A stretch of 64,000 nucleotides of DNA from Mucilaginibacter lappiensis (GTDB taxonomy: Bacteria; Bacteroidota; Bacteroidia; Sphingobacteriales; Sphingobacteriaceae): NCBI RefSeq assembly GCF_900155965.1, contig NZ_FTMG01000005.1, positions 161,759-225,758 of the forward strand, given 5' to 3'. The translations under genes were made by a program, and so were the position numbers. Below the pieces are notes generated by a model, which made no database searches, had not been told where the DNA came from, and saw only the letters and a program-made list of their open reading frames with translations. Shown here in pieces: positions 62,548 to 64,000 of the stretch (positions are counted from its first letter, which is position 1; the number at the start of each line of letters is the position of its first letter).

Positions 62548-63228
62548 ATGGAACACCTGCTCGATAACCCCATCTGGAATGCCTTAATTTCAGGAAACAA
62601 CAATTTGGCCTATGGCAACAGCCAGGTTAAATATTTTGCCCAAAACGTAGCCCCTTTTGTTGGCTTTGAAAACTATTCAGTCGCTAATTTTAATACCCTA
62701 CACGATCTGGTAACAGAGCAGCGGGTTTTAGCTGTTGTTTCGGCAGAAGAGATTACCATTCCTGCACAGTGGAAAGTATTGAACAATATGAAAATATTAC
62801 AGATGGTATTTGATGGACCGATACCACCAGAGACTTTAAATCATGAATTGATTACCTTACAGGATCAACACATACCAGCCATGCTTTCATTAACCAAAAT
62901 GACCAATCCTGGGCCTTTTACTGAGCGCACTATTGACTTTGGAAATTACAAAGGCATCTTCCATAATGATGAGCTCATTGCGATGGCAGGGTATCGTACG
63001 CAGCCATCGCCCTATATAGAAGTTAGCGCCGTGTGCACCCACCCCAGCTATCATGGCAAGGGCTATGCCGGCACGCTTATTAATTATCACATACGCCAGA
63101 TTATAGCAGCATCAGGAATCCCCTATCTTCACTCACGTACTGATAACGCAACAGCCATTAAGCTTTATCAAAAACTGGGCTTTGTAGCTAGAAAAGAAAT
63201 GACCTTTAATATTATTCAGAAAAATTAA
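62548..63228 (+). CDS. GNAT family N-acetyltransferase
   Basis: 226 aa from the ATG at 62548. The GNAT core is in the second half: YIEVSAVCTHPSYHGKGYAG (motif A, acetyl-CoA pyrophosphate binding) and NATAIKLYQKLGFVARKEMT (motif B). FR47-type. The N-terminal half is a poorly conserved domain. Substrate unknown. Monocistronic. Confidence 0.85.
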   Translation: MEHLLDNPIWNALISGNNNLAYGNSQVKYFAQNVAPFVGFENYSVANFNTLHDLVTEQRVLAVVSAEEITIPAQWKVLNNMKILQMVFDGPIPPETLNHELITLQDQHIPAMLSLTKMTNPGPFTERTIDFGNYKGIFHNDELIAMAGYRTQPSPYIEVSAVCTHPSYHGKGYAGTLINYHIRQIIAASGIPYLHSRTDNATAIKLYQKLGFVARKEMTFNIIQKN

Positions 63229-63311
63229 AGAATTTATATAACTATTAACAAAGAGACCCGACATAAAAATACCGGGCCTCCTTATTTTACGATAACGGCT
63301 GTATAAGTTAT

Positions 63312-63557
63312 CTACGAATTGCCTTTGATGAGTCTTGAGATCCATACCAGTAACACGGCACCCAAAAAGGCTGTAATAAGATAGCCAATACTCCCACCCC
63401 AATGGATACCAAGCCATCCTAAAATTTCACCACCAACCCAACCGCCGACTAAACCCAGCAGAATGTCGATGATAATTCCATAACCATCCCCCTTCATCAC
63501 CTTCCCGGCGAGCCAACCGGCAATACCGCCTAATAAAATTTGAAATAATAAGTGCAT
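63312..63557 (-). CDS. GlsB/YeaQ/YmgE family small membrane protein
   Basis: 81 aa, three hydrophobic segments with glycine motifs (QILLGGIAGWLAGKVMKGDG, then DILLGLVGGWVGGEILGWLG). The transglycosylase-associated/GlsB family is linked to stress responses in many bacteria but its function is not established. Convergent with the GNAT gene. The 388-nt region that follows (63558-63945) has only the tRNA promoter at its end. Confidence 0.88.
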   Translation of the reverse strand: MHLLFQILLGGIAGWLAGKVMKGDGYGIIIDILLGLVGGWVGGEILGWLGIHWGGSIGYLITAFLGAVLLVWISRLIKGNS

Positions 63558-63905
63558 AATTATATGAGTTTAAGTTAAAAATTGATAAATGAGCAATTAG
63601 GCTATATTGCGTTATACACTATAGGCCATGAGTATTGTGAAGCGTGTTTTAATAATTTCATGGGCGAAAATGCCCTTATTCAATTATTTAGGTTTACATA
63701 AAGGTATCTATAATTTTGTAATACTTATTCATATCATGTACAATTATTTAAAACTGACATTCAACACATTAGCACTACACAAGATATATAATTGTATCAC
63801 ACCAGTTTTTTTATGATGATGGTTTTATTTCCTTATTTTGATAAAAGTCCATTGATAACTTTAAGCTTTTTTGTGGTACCAAAAATTTCAAATTCATTTT
63901 TCTGC

Positions 63906-63935
63906 TTGCAGAATATGGTTTTCTGTCTATATTTG
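63906..63935 (+). promoter_or_regulatory. second tRNA-Gly promoter, identical to the first
   Basis: TTG (63906-63908), 19 nt, TATATTTG (63928-63935), identical to the promoter at 49786-49815. Confidence 0.75.
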
Positions 63936-63945
63936 CACTCCCAAC

Positions 63946-64000
<55 letters not shown>

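Noticed and set aside
63628..63816. Frame of 62 codons upstream of the second tRNA-Gly
   Set aside because: AT-rich, odd composition, no recognised domain and no codon-like signal; more likely chance.

Overview
The window looks like chromosome of a Bacteroidota member of the Sphingobacteriaceae, most like Mucilaginibacter or a close relative (inferred from gene content, no search run). Supporting signs: several start sites have the Bacteroidota promoter form TTG-N19-TAnnTTTG (both tRNA-Gly genes, the MATE gene at 7.1 kb, the phage operon at 3.0 kb); Shine-Dalgarno sequences are largely absent; there is a MurF-alanine racemase fusion; and there are many lipoproteins with short lipoboxes, a GH76 enzyme, YXWGXW and DUF2807 proteins.

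Layout. 1-5.2 kb is the end of a prophage or integrated element: a leftward early operon (LuxR-type HTH, excisionase-like HTH, RecT-like annealing protein, a 51-aa protein, YqaJ-like exonuclease running off the window), faced by a LexA/CI-type repressor with an inverted-repeat operator inside the leftward promoter, then a few cargo genes. 5.4-16.8 kb is core and accessory chromosome: esterase, MATE pump, YchF, MgtE, an AT-rich PD-(D/E)xK-like orphan, a glutamate-synthase-like protein, YceI and the Sua5/YrdC tRNA modification enzyme. 16.9-20.8 kb is a trpDFBA operon (trpE, trpG and trpC are not here) preceded by a 15-codon leader peptide with three consecutive Trp codons and an intrinsic terminator, i.e. 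a ribosome-mediated attenuator. 20.8-27.8 kb holds a Kir channel, a nucleotidyltransferase pair, SDR, glycosyltransferase, RecR, hydrolase, DHFR-like and DJ-1-like genes.

28-43 kb is an accessory stretch: a MACPF lipoprotein, HTH/DUF2975 pair, MocR regulator with divergent EamA exporter, a class C beta-lactamase-like hydrolase, a palindromic MITE-like element, a GH76/crystallin-fold lipoprotein, a sodium symporter with a LOG protein, and a TlpA-type thiol-disulfide protein broken by one frameshift. 43-49.8 kb has two tandem TetA-like exporters, DUF502, MurF-Alr and RecX. 49.8-64 kb lies between two identical tRNA-Gly(GCC) promoter-gene units; it holds tRNA-Leu, a slipin with a GntR regulator, a methyltransferase remnant and a set of small regulators, SRPBCC proteins and oxidoreductases.

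The most notable items are the trp attenuator; a ~300-nt element present twice (15.8-16.1 kb and, inverted, 26.0-26.3 kb), each time upstream of a codirectional gene and with compensatory base changes in a hairpin, which suggests a structured RNA or leader element; a perfect 26-bp palindrome in front of yceI; tandem operator-like repeats at the MATE promoter; and a set of intergenic tracts built from short words repeated in inverted order. All functional statements come from reading the sequence and from general knowledge of the families.
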